Below, one piece after another: positions 33,749 to 45,690 of a stretch of DNA of 64,000 bases (the first letter of the stretch is position 1; each line of letters begins with the position of its first letter). The notes beneath the pieces were generated by a model. That model had not been told where the DNA came from. It worked only from the letters and a program-made list of their open reading frames with translations, and made no database searches. Position numbers and translations under genes: made by a program. The DNA comes from Schistosoma haematobium (lineage: Eukaryota > Platyhelminthes > Trematoda > Strigeidida > Schistosomatidae): positions 16,188,510-16,252,509 of the forward strand of contig NC_067200.1 of NCBI RefSeq assembly GCF_000699445.3. The letters are read 5' to 3'.

Positions 33749-36661
33749 GAATATAATATGTAATAAGGGGGGTGTTATCAAGGTAATTACGGTCAACAAA
33801 TTGGGAATGATGGATATGAAGATTAAGATATAGATAATGACAAATAATGATAATAAGGAAAATAAATAAAATGAAGGAAGGAAGGGGTAAGAGGTTTAGA
33901 ATATTCAGTCTAGGTATTTGGTGATCCAGTCGTAGGCCAGGGTAAACATAGGGGCTGGATATATTTTTTCTGGATGCATAAATTAGGTCTTCTGGAGTTG
34001 ATCCAGATGGCTTCGGCTGTGTAAAGTAGTCGTAATCTAGCTCCTTGAGGTAGATGTTTTGGAACTTGATATAAAACAGAGAAAGCTTCCTCTATTTTAA
34101 TATGATGTTCACTATCTACCAAGTGAGAAAGAATGGTGCTGTTAATCGATTTGGTGACTCCTTTTCCCAACCATGCTGGTACATGTTCACGAACACGCAA
34201 GGATAAAGCCCTCTGAGTACGGCCTATGTAACTAGCTCCACAGGAGCAGTTGAATTGGTATACACACATGGAGGAGCCCATCTTCGGTAACTTATCCTTG
34301 ATTAGTTGTGTGAGTACTGGCTTAGTCGAGAAAGTTATGTGTAACTTGGCGGCATGAAACGTCCTCTCGACAGATCTTTTGAGTCGACGTGTTAGAATAT
34401 CACCCGCTATGTCGCCTTTAAAGTCAAGTTTCAGATATAAGGTCTTTTTACTGACCGTGTCGCAATGTCTTCTCTTTTTAATACTTTGTACGAGGTATTT
34501 TTTGACGAAATTATCCGGATAGACATTATTATGTAATGTGTTCTTTAGTATAACTATTTCTTCCTCCACACTGTCTTCAGAACATAATACCTTGATTCTG
34601 TGGTTGAAACACTTAACCAAATTTATTTTATATTGCAGGTGTGAAGCTTTGGAAATGGGTATACTGACCCGTCCATGTACACTTTCTAAACATATTTCGC
34701 TTTATGGAACCATCTATCCTTCTAGAGAGTCGGACATCTAGAAAAGCTATGCTATTGTCCTTTTCCTCCTCGCTGGTGAATTTAATGGCTGGGTGGACAT
34801 TATTGAAAGCGTCTAACATCTCCTGTTTGTCGATATTTTCGTCACATATGATTAATGTGTCATCTATGTATCGACAGTAATAATCAAGCTTATTTAAGAT
34901 GTCTTTAAGCGGTCCATTTTCTAGTTTGGTTAGAAAAATATTAGCAAGGACCGGGCCTAGAGGTGATCCCATTGCTACCCCATCTACTTGTCGGAAGAAT
35001 TCATTGTTAAACTTAAAGTAGATATTCATAGTGCATTTCAAGAGAAGTTCTTTCATTTTGTTTATTGGGATAGGAATCTCTATTTTCTTTTCTATCAGTT
35101 GTTCACATATGTAATCTATAGTTTCAGTCAGAGGGATGTTAGTGAACAAAGATGTTATGTCTAGTGATAGCATGGTTTTTCCATTTATATTCATATTTTT
35201 AATTGTATCAACAAATTCAAAGACGTCTTTAACATTATGCTTAGCAAGTTCTTGGTGCAATGGTTCTAATAACTTAACTAACCATTTTGCTGTTGAATGG
35301 TATGGTGAATTTGCCATATCCTGTATCGGGCGTAGAGGCATATCAGGTTTATGGATCTTAGGTAGACCATATAGTCGAGGGGTATGTGTTCCAGAAGGCT
35401 TAAGCATATTATAGGTATGCTCAGAGATGTGTTGGTGTTGATTTAGGAATTTTAATGCAGCAGTTAGTTAACGTTCGGTCTTTTCATTGAGGTCTTTACA
35501 TGACCCAAGCTTTTGGAATTTAGGTTGATCACTCAGTAGTGAATTCATCTTATCTATGTAGTCTGTCTTGTTTAGAATTACCGTGCCCGATCCTTTATCA
35601 GGTTTAGTGATAAGAATGTGTTCATTCAACTTGAGTTTTCGGATGGCCTCACGATGTTTATCTGTCAATATACTATTTGTATAGTGCTTATTGCTTTTAA
35701 ATTGGTTGCAGCAACCAACCAGCGTGGTTTTGAATCGTTCATGCTCGACCTTTGTCGTGGGTTTTAAGTCTTGTGTCTGGGTAAATAGATTCTCGAACTG
35801 AACATCAGTCTTCAAATGATCCACATGTCTACGACTATCACAAAACTTAGGACCTAATAATAACACTTCTAGTTGAGTCCTATCAAGATTAACAGAGGAA
35901 AAGTTGAAAACATACCGCTTACAGTCGTCTGGAAAATCCGGTTTAAAGATCTGTTTGTCTAGTCCTTTGATTAGGTCGATTCTTTTTTTGTTCTCCCTCG
36001 TTCTTTGCACTTCAAGGACATAAGTCATAAACGAATCCTTTAAGTTTGGGGGAAGGTCTTCAACAGAATATAATCTCTGTGTAATATTCCTTTCTAATTC
36101 AACAATATACGTTTGAAGAGATTCGATTTGGCTAAGTGCATATCTCTTGAGCGACTTAATGTTAGGTTTAATTTTACATCGACGTAAGGATTTGCAATAG
36201 TCTTTCGGATATCGGTGTGTAACGGTGCAATTACGAATAAAATCCAAATTAGTTTTCGCTTCCGTGAGTTTCGCACTATACTTCAGGAACTCATTGAGTC
36301 CCTTCAGTGCAACTGGGTGCTCACTAGATTTCAGCAGTTTAAAAATCCCCATAGGATATTTAAAAACGAAGAATATTTGAGCGAACAATTGTTTTCAATA
36401 ACTTCATCATCAGGCTCTACAGTTATAAGTCCATAATTATAATATTTTACAAAGGCCAAAAATAAGGCATGTTTTAATGAGTTTGACAATGTTATGTGTT
36501 AAAAAATGGTGAGCGTTTGCATCTGTTACGATATATATATATATACTTCAAAAAATTGTAATATTTGCAAATTAGAAAGGTCATTCAATAAAGGTCAGTA
36601 AATTGTTCAGTCACAATATGATAACATAATAGTACTATTGCAAAATTGAAAATAATTTTGT
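33749..36661 (-). mobile_element. Near full-length Penelope-like element (PLE)
   Basis: Minus-strand coding sequence from 36388 to 33910 (about 826 codons) with two lesions: an in-frame TAA at 35470-35468 and a frameshift at about 34630. N-terminal part 36388-35468. RT: 'RLYGLPKIHKPDMPLRPI' (about 35375), 'SLDITSLFTNIP' (about 35165), 'DGVAMGSPLGPVLANIFL' (about 34985-34930), 'YCRYIDDTLIICD' (about 34885-34845) with an intact catalytic YIDD. C-terminal GIY-YIG endonuclease with 'CSCGASYIGRTQRALSLRVREH' (about 34245-34180) and Glu in 'LLYTAEAIWI' (about 34020). The 5' end is the terminal repeat at 36336-36661; the 3' untranslated region ends near 33749. PLEs use the RT and GIY-YIG activities for target-primed insertion. 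Two simple lesions suggest a young copy. Confidence 0.9.
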
Positions 36662-37187
36662 AATGTGTGTATACCAATTCAACTGCTCCTGTGGAGCTAG
36701 TTACATAGGCCGTACTCAGAGGGCTTTATCCTTGCGTGTTCGTGAACATGTACCAGCATGGTTGGGAAAAGGAGTCACCAAATCGATTAACAGCACCATT
36801 CTTTCTCACTTGGTAGATAGTGAACATCATATTAAAATAGAGGAAGCTTTCTCTGTTTTATATCAAGTTCCAAAACATCTACCTCAAGGAGCTAGATTAC
36901 GACTACTTTACACAGCCGAAGCCATCTGGATCAACTCCAGAAGACCTAATTTATGCATCCAGAAAAAATATATCCAGCCCCTATGTTTACCCTGGCCTAC
37001 GACTGGATCACCAAATACCTAGACTGAATATTCTAAACCTCTTACCCCTTCCTTCCTTCATTTTATTTATTTTCCTTATTATCATTATTTGTCATTATCT
37101 ATATCTTAATCTTCATATCCATCATTCCCAATTTGTTGACCGTAATTACCTTGATAACACCCCCCTTATTACATATTATATTCACAC
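36662..37187 (+). mobile_element. Inverted partial PLE copy (GIY-YIG domain and 3' end)
   Basis: Reverse-complement copy of 33749-34270. The 119-residue frame at 36663-37022 is identical at protein level to the GIY-YIG end of the adjacent element, and its DNA looks near-identical where I compared it. It starts inside the coding region directly against the 5' end of the full-length copy, so the two copies are head to head. The 3' untranslated part ends at about 37187 in TATATTCA. Confidence 0.9.
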
Positions 37188-37505
37188 AACAATATTATTA
37201 TTATTATCTCAGTTGACAAAATTATTTTCAATTTTGCAATAGTACTATTATATTATCTTATTGTGACTGAACAATTTACTGACCTTTATTGAATGACCTT
37301 TCTAATTTGCAAATATTACAATTTTTTGAAGTATATATATATATCGTAACAGATGCAAACGCTCACCATTTTTTAACACATAACATTGTCAAACTCATTA
37401 AAACATGCCTTATTTTTGGCCTTTGTAAAATATTATAATTATGGACTTATAACTGTAGAGCCTGATGATGAAGTTATTGAAAACAATTGTTCGCTCAAAT
37501 AATTT
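37188..37505 (+). repeat. PLE terminal repeat following the inverted partial copy
   Basis: Reverse complement of 36336-36661. In plus orientation it follows a PLE 3' end directly, the head-to-tail junction expected for a PLE with tandem or pLTR-type structure. It contains CTGATGA and, ten bases later, GAAAAC (about 37463-37485). It is truncated at 37505, where a SINE begins. Confidence 0.8.
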
Positions 37506-37680
37506 TTAATAGTTGAATTCATGAATCGATTGGTCGCCCGCAAGACCGAATGTCCTTGGTCCGAGTCCTGCGTGCGGGATCGTGGATGAGCATTGCTGAG
37601 GAGTCCCATACTAGAACGAAACGGCCGTCCAGTGTTTCCATAGTGGTCTAGCTTTAATCAACTCATGGATTCAACTTTGA
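37506..37680 (+). repeat. tRNA-related SINE with hammerhead core
   Basis: Contains CTGAGGA (37596-37602), a GTCC...GAAC helix II with one mismatch, and GAAAC (37618-37622), the conserved hammerhead core in the right order. This sequence is very like the known schistosome Sm-alpha satellite/SINE ribozyme. A degenerate box B precedes it. The flanks carry the family's inverted ends (TTGAATTCATGAATC ... GATTCAAC-like). The tRNA-like box A region is largely missing (internal deletion). Confidence 0.75.
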
Positions 37681-39416
37681 ATATACAATTAGTGGTAAAC
37701 AAAATGGTGCGATGGCATTCTTTAAAGTAAATCTTAAAACTGGTGACTAATGATTGTGGACATTGATACAATTACTATATAGAATTGTAAGAAACGAGTT
37801 GAGAAATCGCCTACCTTTAAAACACTTCAAGTCTGATGCAAATACTTCCGTTTAATACGTTAATCAATGCTTCAAATGTATGTTGAACAATTGAAACTTT
37901 GATTTGATTAACCATTTACATTTGCATCATTCAAAAACAGTTGCCTACTAAAATTATGCAACCATGGAGATGAAAGATTAATGTTTTTAATCTAGAAATA
38001 ATTTATGCACCAACTTACACGTATATTCAATATGATGTACATTTTGAACCTTGAAGAAGTGCACACTAATGCTGTTCATCTTCTTTTGTCTGTATTATGC
38101 AATTAGAATAAATTATTCTAATCTATTTGATTTGACTAGTTTACAAATACAATTAGAGATTGTTTGTTTCATTAGAGAAGAGTCGAGTGTGTGGTTCGGT
38201 AAATCAGTTATTTTTATTGATTATGACATTTCTAATCATACAACTGGTTATATACAATGCGTTATTGACGAATCAGTGGCGGGTTCATTTAAATTACCGT
38301 TTATTTGAAATTCAATTATTATTCCATGAAAAATAAATTTGTACACAAATGCAAGTGTATTAAGATATAGGTGTGAATCTAATTTTTCTTTATGGTACCT
38401 AAGATGATTAAGCACCTACGTGATACAGAATGAATACGAAGTTAGAAGTTAATATTTCAGGTTGCTGGCCGATGAGGTTGAAGTGGTTCTGCTACAGATT
38501 TCGATCCGTACTGCTACTTGGTTGGATTAATCTTATTGAAAAACTTATTCTAACATTGAGGCAACCAGTACGAGTTATTCAGTTATCTTCCCGTTGTGAT
38601 TTTACTTCGGTTAAAAATGTACATAAGAATTTGAACTATTAGCTAAATAGTAATTATTACCAGTCACAGGTTATGTGTAGTCGTCTGATATTTATGAGGC
38701 TTAGTGAAGTAAAATATTCTGGGAAAAGTAATCGTACATAATGTCTATATCGTGTTTTCACTACAAATTCATTTCTACCCTCAGTCATTTCACTACATTA
38801 GAATAGCCACTGAATCATTGTGAATTAATATTGTGTTTTCATCCAACTGGTTACAAATTACCACATGTATTGTTACATCAAATATAATTATGAATGTTCC
38901 TAAGGTCCGTTTTAATGTTTGCATTGAATGAACCTCCTTCTTTCCGTTGAAAAAACGTTGTTCTAACTTGAAATATACCTTTCATCTTCGTTTCAACCAT
39001 TTACAGTCATACATGAGAAATTGAGTGGTAATGCAAATCGAAACTAAGTCTGTTGAATAACTGAGGTGGTCGATGCGTTCAACTACTTTACTCGATATCA
39101 TGAATTTAGACGTTAATGCAATCCAATTCTGAAGCAACATCTAGCATTTGGAGGGAAGGAACCGCATTCGAAGCATGTTCGCATTGTTTCTACTGTGCTA
39201 TGAAAATCATTCTCCAACAAATTTCACCTTATAACGGTATATTGAATCAACTAGTATGTTCAACGAGATTATTAGCGTTTAAATTGACTATAAACAGTAC
39301 TACACCGAATGAAGTGTATTTAAAAGTCAGCAACAGGGAACTAAGGCAATTTTATTTGTTTTGTTAACGCAGCTAATGCTTAGCAAATATTGATAATAAT
39401 CACAATATGAACCTAC
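37681..39416. other. No supported gene
   Basis: Plus-strand open frames at 38051-38308 (hydrophobic start), 38430-38642 and 39116-39367 were examined. None has a recognisable domain or a convincing pair of splice sites. Probably intron of the minus-strand FN3 gene. Confidence 0.4.
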
Positions 39417-39737
39417 TCGAGATTGAAGTAAACGCAGTTAGTGGCTTTGACCATTCACTATATACTGTTTCAGATAATTTTACTACTAATCTCATTTGAA
39501 TTGTATAAATTGTGCAAGCAGTTAAATTCTCAATTTTTTGTCTAAATAATTCACTCGAAATATTTTTTATTAATAACAATGATTGTCTTTGACTATTAAG
39601 CAAGATTTCATAAGTAGAAGTTTTGAATTGACTTCCATTAGTTTTCACAACTGACCAAATGATCACGAACGAAGTGGATGTAATATTAGAGATCTGAATA
39701 AGTTTTGGTGTATGAATACTTGTGTTTAAAAGATGAA
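39417..39737 (-). CDS. FN3-domain exon
   Basis: A 321-bp phase 1-1 exon: acceptor TTTTTTAG before 39737, donor A|GTAGGT at 39416. One FN3 domain: 'HTPKLIQISNIT', core Trp in 'FVIIWSVV', 'STYEILLNSQRQSLLLIKNI', 'LTACTIYTIQMR', 'YSEWSKPLTAFTS'. It is clearly paralogous to the exon at 49080-49397 (shared YEIL-x-NS, IKN-S and SxWS-P blocks), pointing to internal duplication of domains. Confidence 0.82.
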
Positions 39738-41084
39738 CTAAAAAACAAAATTTGATTAAAAATTAAAGAATATGTAAGACAGACGAAGAAAACCAATTAT
39801 AAATAATCACAGGATAGAAATATAGAGTCCGCATTTGTTTGATTTCCTATAAACGAAACAAATCACGTTAACTGATATTTATTTAAAGTATATGCCGACT
39901 ACAACCGAACCCACAAGTGCACACAGAAATTAAATAACTCATTCACATAAGTATCATACTTTTCACAACCATTCACACACATAGGAATACGTACAACGTT
40001 ATATCTCACACAATCATCATTAAGCTAAATGATATAAGATTAATATGATACAGCCGTTGGTGTGTACTAAATAACCGATTTGATTTTTTCAGTGTTAATT
40101 TATAAGTTGCAAAGAATCGCAAGTACAATTTTCTACTCAATAGGATATTTCACATTCACTATAAATACATTACTGTTTACTTTCAAAATCAGACCAAATT
40201 AGTATCACTTCGTTCAAGTGGACACTGTTGTGCTTTTTTAACTTGTAACTTTTATATATTACCACGAGAGTCCAGTTTACTTCAAAAGTAATAACTTTTA
40301 TTATTTCTTAACAATAGAACTAGGGTAATCTACAACTCAATACAGTTCAGACGAATGTTTCAAATTTATAGTTTTACTAACTGTAAAACTATTGGTGTTA
40401 TGTTTCAAAGTAGCTAGAAATGGAATTCATAAGATGTATCTTGATTAATTTAACACTCATCAGCATAGAAATACTGATGAGTTCAAATAGTGATATTAGT
40501 AACGGAGAAATGTAAACCATTCAATAAATAATTCTTAATATAATGTGTGTAAGTGGCATAAAATGGATTTACCAACCATTAGACCAAAATCCAAGCTTAT
40601 TCATATTAACACGCGTATGCTAAAAAATGGTCTGGTTCTCAAGCACAAGCGAGAGAGATTATCCATATTTTAAATTAGAACCAACATAAGCGATTTAGTT
40701 GCAATCTACCCTTAAACAATGTGAATTTATCCAGCAAAAAAAACAGATCTTGAGTTATCTTAAATTTTAAGTTGGTGTGGCTAGTGGGGAAATTTTACAT
40801 GCATATACATCTGTATTAAACTTTCAGTTAGCTTGAGAAATATATACGATCAATTAACTAAGTCGGGTACGAATGTCGACAAAGACGTAATATGAAATGG
40901 TGACTGGTGGACTCTGTGATTTCTTTATGAGGGAGTGATGCATCGATGACGCCGAACAGCGACCAAGCTATTTTACAAGTTAAAGTCGAAGCATATAAAC
41001 CATTAGATTCCCGTTAAGAGATCTAATAAATTTAAAAGATTGATAGTTCTCAACTTTTGAAGAATTTCAGACCAGGGTAAGAAA
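39738..41084. other. Non-coding, probably intron
   Basis: No exon or element is recognised. Confidence 0.45.
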
Positions 41085-41340
41085 TACAACATTATGTTGC
41101 TCCCTAACCTTTATTAATCCTTTAGTTGAGATGACAAACCGATCAATGTTAGACCACCATTGAACGGCTGTTTCGTCTTAGTATGGGACTCCTCAGCAGT
41201 GCGCATCCACGATCCCGCACGCAGAATTCTAACCCAGAACCTACAGTCCCAGGCGCGAACGCCTAACCTATAAATCACTGAGCTGCCATCCAGTGGTCTT
41301 AATGTATAAGTTCAATCGATCCATAATCTTGTGCAAACTT
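41085..41340 (-). repeat. SINE with intact hammerhead core (minus strand)
   Basis: Minus-strand reading: a tRNA-like part with 'GGTTAGGCGTTCGCGCC', then a degenerate box B, then CTGAGGA (41196-41190), a GTCC...AGAC helix II and GAAAC (41174-41170). This is the best preserved core of the copies here. A nine-base AAAACTC/inverted-end type flank is seen on the outer side. Confidence 0.75.
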
Positions 41341-41605
41341 TTATCCATTGTCTGAGGTGGATAACCGTCTCCACCCGACATGGGTTGGACTCCAGTGGTC
41401 ATGGCTTTGCACTAGAACTCTAAGAAATCTATTTTCAAGCTAATCGCTAGTGAGCACATGATAATTATTAGTATGGGGTTGTGGAGATTGTTGAGTTTTA
41501 ATTGAGATCATGAACCGATCAATGTTAGACCACCATTGAAAACTTGGATCGATTCATGATCTCAATTAAAAACTAACAATCTCTACCGCCCCATATTGAT
41601 AATTA
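41341..41605. repeat. SINE-derived fold-back repeat
   Basis: Two SINE ends in inverted orientation (about 41470-41520 and 41555-41605) with imperfect 45-50 base arms, for example 'GGAGATTGTTGAG...' against '...CTAACAATCTCT', and 'GATCATGAACCGATC' against 'GATCGATTCATGATC'. The centre (41521-41550) is a short remnant of the SINE 3' part. 41341-41465 matches, inverted, the region at 2860-2960. Confidence 0.6.
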
Positions 41606-43227
41606 GCTTTGATTATAGTCGTATTTAACTTCAGCAACATCATAAAAATTATATAATATCATTACCAAAATTAATAATTGTATTGATGAACATTTAAATT
41701 AATTTTCGTTTGAATCACCCTACATTAATAAGATACAAATCATATCATATGATAGACAGATACTTCACTTTCGGACAGAGCTAACACTGAAATAACCCAA
41801 TTTGCTACTTATTGTTTCGGATAAATACAATCAGGTTAATATTAAAATGATTTGGAAAAATGGTACGTTTAATTAAATTTTAAGTGTACAGTTTAGTAAA
41901 ATAGTGAAATAATTTGAAAGGCTAAAAATTAAATGAATCCGAAAGTAATCCAAAATACCTTATTAACTTATTATCAAAAAACTAAGGGCAGATTTAATGA
42001 AATTCCTTGTGAATAAATTCAGTTTCATATGCTGTATATTTATATTTCATCCAAATTGTAGACCTTCTATCAATAGTTGAAATTAATGTGAAAAAATAAA
42101 AAATGTACTTCATTACACAATTCAAGACGTTATTATGCAAAACAGAAAAGAATGTAGAATAGGGAAGTTAATGAAAGAAAATGTAATGAAGATTAAATAA
42201 CGCAAACATTTTATCAGAGAGATCAATGCGTGATTCTATACTGTTGAAGATGTTAGATCCCCAGAACTCACTTGGTATATGCCTTAATTTTATAATTTTA
42301 GAAATTTAAGTTTCCATGTTTTCGCGCCAAAAGCGCACTTTTCACATTCATAACGTGTTTCCCACTTGTGAGAATCTTTAACGCTATTGGTCCGTTGTGT
42401 ATTTTTAGTATGCTATTTTTGCTACGAATCCCAAGGACAGTTTTCACTCGTGCTTCTGGCTTACGGAATATACTTTCCCGCTCCAAGCTTGGATTTCTTC
42501 CTCTAGTTGGTGGAGCTGGGACGCATCAAACAGCTAGCTTATCGGTCTACGGTCACAAGTCTTTGTTCCGTTCGTATACTAAGTGAACTCGTAATAGCTT
42601 CAAACCTAGCAAATACTAAGACTGCCACATCAACAGAAAATCTGTACATACTTTTTGTAAACAGATTGTTGAAAACTTGTAACCTCAAGCAATATTGATG
42701 AATCTGCTCAAATAATGTGTTATGAATGGTCAAATACACTGCTGAAAAGCAACATCGGGAAAAATTAACTATACTAATCCTAACATTGTTGAAAAATTAA
42801 ACCAGTACGTAGACATAAAATTTGGATCCTTTTGGATGATCCACTGGAATTTTATAGCTTATTTCAGGAAAAAGAATAAAACAGAAGTGAATAGAGTTGT
42901 TTTATCTGTTGTAAATCTAAACGGTAAAGTAAAGGATTGAATTAGACCTACTTTCAAGATGATTGGTGAATAGTTTTTGCTGTTATTGAGAACTGATTTA
43001 TTAGGTCTAATGTTTCATCACAACCTATTTAATGAATATAATTTGTAAAGGTTTGTATTATTATTGCATTGTTAATGTTCTTGACTGAATTTTGATCAGT
43101 CTTAGATGGCACGTGTACATCTTGTGCAGATTTCCTTTGTATAAATTATTTTTTATTTTTTCATAGAAAAAATGTTTAATTTAGGAACTAAGGCATCACA
43201 ACTTTGCTTAAAGTTAGTTTTTCAAAC
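41606..43227. other. No gene seen
   Basis: Short open frames around 42298-42739 on both strands overlap each other and show no domain. Confidence 0.45.
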
Positions 43228-43577
43228 TGTTATATCTAGAGCTTAGATTCGTGATATACCGCGTACAAATTGAGCACTAGAACGCTAGAACCCTCCGAGT
43301 CGCAAGTGAAAAGACAGAAGACGAGTGAGAAGAAATGTTATTCAAAACAGTACTAAATATGGTACAAAACTCTCAGGTATTTAGAGTTCTTAGTAAAAAC
43401 GAAATCATCATTATAGTCATCTAATTCGCGTGCAGTGGTTTTAAGCATTTGTCCAATAAAGTAGCTGAGCGTCGTGATTCTGGAATGTTCCTTCAAAAGA
43501 TTATTAGACAGAAAGTCTTTGACTCTTTCCGAGCTTCTTAGAGCTTCCTCGAGTTCACCTGTAAGCCATCATTACAC
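43228..43577. repeat. Solo Ty3/gypsy LTR
   Basis: Starts TGTTATATCTAGAGC and is nearly identical to 27822-28035 over the first 210 bases, then more divergent, ending in TTACACA. No internal element sequence adjoins it. CAAAC before and CAAAT near the end could be a decayed 5-bp target duplication. A solo LTR usually results from recombination between the two LTRs of one element. Confidence 0.7.
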
Positions 43578-44420
43578 AAATACAGTTCGCCAATAAAATA
43601 TCTGACATAATACAGAATTTAAGTATAGCTTAACAGAAAAAGTATCTTGTCCATTTTCTCCTTCGTTCTTGGAAAACTAGACAAGTCATTCTAGACAAAA
43701 CTAATAATTAGTAGCTTGAAATTCGGTGACAACAGTGACTACCTATCTATGTTTATTAATTGAAACACGAGTAACAAGAAAACTGTGGAGGACGCCCCTG
43801 AACAAGAACTTTGAATTCAGAGATAACCCTGCAGTAAATAGTTATTGATATCTAGAACTTAGTCAGTGTGTAAATACTTTTTGAAAATGAGCTCATTCAT
43901 AAAACCCAGTGCCGACAGGAAATTAATGACGACTAGTAATTCAGAAACTTCATATTCTATATCTTGTATAGAAATTCAAATCAGTCGTAACACGGTATTC
44001 CATGAATCATTCAACTTTTGAGTATTCATTTCAATCAAATAAGACTAATTAGTATCTGTACATTGGTTTTCTACAGTCATAAATAGAACTGCGTTAGCGG
44101 TAAGTTTCCTGGTTAATGTTCAACAGGATCATTTAAAATCACTTTAAAGAATATGAATAAATATGGTTAGTTAATGGCTTTAGAGAAATATGGAATTTAA
44201 GTCATGTTTTCAACTGCCTGACAAAGTGGAAGGTAGGAAATAAACTAAAACAAAAAGCATTAAGTACCCAATCAAAAATTTACAGTCTCATAGTGAAATA
44301 TTATTTACAGAATATTTTTTCCTTTCTATTTAGCGTTACAAATGAATATATCAAATGTAATACACTTACTCAAAGGTAAAGTTTTTGTAGTTATTGAAAT
44401 ATGCTATCGTAAATAATTAC
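43578..44420. other. Non-coding, probably intron
   Basis: Nothing supported. Confidence 0.45.
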
Positions 44421-44489
44421 CAAATGGTGAAATCACTTTCACATAATACGTATATTGAGTTGATGGTGCCAAATTATAGAATGTATATT
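44421..44489 (-). CDS. Short exon: C-terminal part of an FN3 domain
   Basis: A 69-bp minus-strand exon, phase 1-1: acceptor TGTATTTACAG before 44489, donor G|GTAATT at 44420. It encodes 'YTFYNLAPSTQYTYYVKV' followed by ISPFG. The L-x-P-x-T-x-Y-x-x-x-V pattern is the E-F strand signature of FN3. It completes the domain begun in the exon at 46217-46387. Confidence 0.7.
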
Positions 44490-45379
44490 CTGTAAATACA
44501 TTACAATCGTAAATAAATAATTACGTTTCATAGTGTTAAATTCTTACACTGTTGAATTAAATAAGGTTCACGATAATAGCTATTAGCCCCAATATAAACA
44601 AATTGTAGATAAAAGAAACATTGAAATATTTAATCAAAAAGCCCTTATACCAACAGAAATTAATAAAAAGCGAGAAAATGTAAAACTCGTTAGATTCTTG
44701 TATACAGAGCATGCATATTTTTTTCAATAAAGCATTAGAACATTGCTCTTAAACAGGTTTGATAGTAGACGTGCAATATTAGATTTTGATGGATGCTAGA
44801 AACGAAATAATTCAACGTAGAGATTTTTACAAGTAATTTATTATTTAACTCTCATAATAGCAGCGTTTGAATCGACTCCACTAATTAACTACTTGATTTA
44901 CCGTAAAAATAACGAAAACTTGCCTTCTGATAAGGAATCCCAGATGGAACGACAATATTCTAGATAATACAATGAGCACACTAGATAATTAGACTGCTAA
45001 ACTAGATAACGTGATACACAGTTACACAATATCAAACCAAACGACTGAGAACCACATTTTGTTCACATAAATTACAGAGGAGTCACACAGTGTGGAGTCC
45101 AAACAAAATTACAGTGAGACTAATATTATAAAATATTTCACAATTTAGCACAGGAGGATGTCTATCTTCACCCAGTAGTTAGTGACGGGTCACTCGAAAA
45201 ATTATTCACTTATAGACGTCTTTCACATTTATTAAAATATTCGTAGCTACAAGAGATCACATATTACTAGTAATAAGCAAGACGTGCTTTTAGTATTTGT
45301 TTAAACTTAATTGCTAACCAAATTAACTACTAATAGAAACTTAAATCACGATCTAACTGACAAATTACAATCAAAACAT
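44490..45379. other. Non-coding, probably intron
   Basis: AT-rich; nothing recognised. Confidence 0.45.
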
Positions 45380-45690
45380 ATCAGTATGGGGATTTGTGGA
45401 GATTATAGTATTTTAACAGTTGAATTCACGAATCAGCCTAAACTAGACCACTACTTAAAGCCTGGAAGCATTGGATGGTGCGTTGGCTTCCGGCTCAATG
45501 GTCTAGAGGTTAGGCATTCGCGCACGAGACCGAAGGTCCTAGGTTTGAATAACACGTGCGGGACCGTGGATACGCACTGCTAAGGAGTCCCACACTAGGA
45601 CGAAACGGCCATCCAGTGCCTCCACGTTTTCAATGATGGTCTGGCTTAAATTGATTCATGAACTCAACTGTTAAAATTTAAACATAGTTC
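45380..45690 (+). repeat. Full-length tRNA-related SINE with hammerhead region
   Basis: Most complete copy. An inverted end (TTTTAACAGTTGAATTCACG, from 45413) is matched by 'CATGAACTCAACTGTTAAAA' at the other end (about 45657-45676). Inside are a tRNA-like box A (TGGTCTAGAGG, about 45499) and box B (about 45540). Perfect GTCC/GGAC helix II and GAAAC (45602-45606) are present, but the core reads CTAAGGA (45580-45586) instead of CTGAGGA, which should inactivate the ribozyme. The stem III strands 'GGAAGCATTGGATGG' and 'CCATCCAGTGCCTCC' can pair around the unit. Confidence 0.8.

Noticed and set aside
38051..38308. Plus-strand frame with a signal-peptide-like start
   Set aside because: The hydrophobic start is typical of AT-rich chance frames; no splice sites, domain or neighbouring plus-strand exon support it.
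45311..45583. 90-codon plus-strand frame
   Set aside because: Most of it overlaps the tRNA-like and ribozyme part of a SINE, so it is a shadow of non-coding repeat sequence.
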